Of a DNA stretch of 64,000 bases, positions 63,310-64,000 are shown in pieces. This DNA comes from Pseudomonas fluorescens (GTDB lineage: Bacteria > Pseudomonadota > Gammaproteobacteria > Pseudomonadales > Pseudomonadaceae), in assembly GCF_004683905.1 (NCBI RefSeq), contig NZ_CP038438.1, forward strand, positions 3,286,001 to 3,350,000, written 5' to 3'. How positions within the stretch are numbered: the stretch's first letter is position 1; each line of letters begins with the position of its first letter. The translations under genes and the position numbers were made by a program. The notes below the pieces were generated by a model. That model was not told where the DNA came from. It worked only from the letters and a program-made list of their open reading frames with translations, and searched no databases.

Positions 63310-64000
63310 AAACTGATCGGTATTCGCCCTGATTCTTCATCAGGGTGAATGCCACTCGGCAGAGCTTGCGAGCAAGAGCTACCAATGCCTGTGTTTTCGA
63401 GAAGCCTCTGGCCAGGTAAGACTCGTAAAAAGGCTTCCACTTGGTTGAGCGACACGCCGCCATTGCGGCGTTGTAGGCTAGTCGACGGATCTCCGGATCT
63501 CCTTTTTTGCTCAGGAACCTCGGGCCGTTCTTTTTCCCCGAATCGTCCACCGTCAGATCCATACCCAAAAACGCGATGAACGCGTCGCTGTTGGCAAAGT
63601 CACCGCGCATATAGGTCGTTGCCAACCCCGTTGCAGTCAGCTCTCCCACGCCCTCGATTGCTTTGCAGCGGCCAATATTGTCATCAATACCGGCCTCTTT
63701 GCTGACTTTGCGCAGCAGGTTTTGAATGACCTTGTCGGATCGCTCGAATGCCTTTTGCTGAGCCGTACGTTCTTTCTTCAGCAAGGGTTCGTCGGCCCAG
63801 CTCAACATCAGACCCGTATGGTTCTGAATCAGCGTCGCGCGTCTGTGCAGCAAGCTTTTCAGTACGGTGTAGGCTTTAGGAGGCGGGTTCCAAAGCCGCA
63901 GTTTGCTTTGTTCATTCGTCAGATAGCGTGCGAGCACGCGTGCATCGCAGGGATCATTTTTGGCTCGCTGACCGACACCGCGACGATAGTGGCTGACTCG
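63308..64000 (-). mobile_element. IS110-family transposase, runs off the right edge
   Basis: The frame is open from the window edge: RVSHYRRGVGQRAKNDPCDA followed by RVLARYLTNEQSKLR. KNDPCDARVLA is the RuvC-like DEDD block of IS110 transposases, and the later AIEGVGELTATGLATTYMRG and GDPEIRRLAYNAAMAACRST are the Transposase_20 domain with its catalytic serine. At least 231 residues are visible; the N-terminus, IS left end and bridge RNA (usually 5' of the transposase in the IS110 group) lie beyond base 64000. Confidence 0.9.

Overview
The window is chromosomal DNA of a Pseudomonas of the fluorescens group. This is inferred from high-GC codon use, the gacA-uvrC-pgsA-tRNA(Gly, Cys, Leu) block, a GntP/3-hydroxybutyrate locus under an HbcR-like sigma-54 activator, and many REP pairs (types GTGGGAGCGGGCTTGCTCGCGA and GTAGGAGTGAGCCTGCTCGCGA, split here by position in the feature list). 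No database was searched; families were assigned by reading the proteins.

Layout. 1-5.6 kb: LPS-type phosphoethanolamine transferase, galU and a set of small proteins and lipoproteins. 5.7-8.2 kb: a DNA-alkylation repair block (2OG-Fe(II) oxygenase, alkB, ada), in which the N-terminal zinc site of Ada is mostly lost. 8.2-21.2 kb: GyrI-like protein, AcuI/YhdH reductase, a large Gly/Trp/Tyr-rich secreted protein, nitronate monooxygenase, modABC behind a ModE-type box, topoisomerase IB, an ABC-F ATPase, small conserved proteins and msrA. 21.3-25.3 kb: a decayed prophage or island next to tRNA-Leu, with a terminase scrap, holin-like genes broken by frameshifts and an amber codon, an integrase with an early stop, an IS-like end, a 119-bp element with 20-bp terminal inverted repeats, and a few intact cargo genes.

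25.3-31.9 kb: three tRNAs, pgsA, uvrC, gacA, a nitrilase-GNAT pair, then a class I DAHP synthase preceded by two small ORFs rich in aromatic codons and a strong intrinsic terminator, the organisation expected of transcription attenuation. 32-40.5 kb: a three-repeat protein of unknown role, an unusual lipase, a parvulin and a YejABEF peptide transporter. 40.6-46.5 kb: ketone-body use (hbcR, permease, 3-hydroxybutyrate dehydrogenase, acetoacetyl-CoA synthetase) with a readable -24/-12 promoter. 46.5-51 kb: a 191-bp tandem duplication, a PilU-type ATPase, a hybrid sensor kinase and a second parvulin.

51-58 kb: a probable amino-acid catabolic island in which an ABC importer, a RidA protein, an IclR regulator, a D-serine-dehydratase-like PLP enzyme and a 2-keto-3-deoxygluconate-type kinase lie together; PLP dehydratases release enamines that RidA removes. 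58-64 kb: a RelE-type toxin-antitoxin pair with an obvious operator, a thioredoxin-like protein, a TerC/CBS membrane protein, a phospholipase D-like protein, and an IS110-family transposase running off the right edge.

No CRISPR array, rRNA or replication origin was seen. The most rewarding items are the double aromatic leader before the DAHP synthase gene, the Ada variant without its zinc site, the structured 119-bp repeat in the decayed island, and the RidA/PLP-enzyme cluster.
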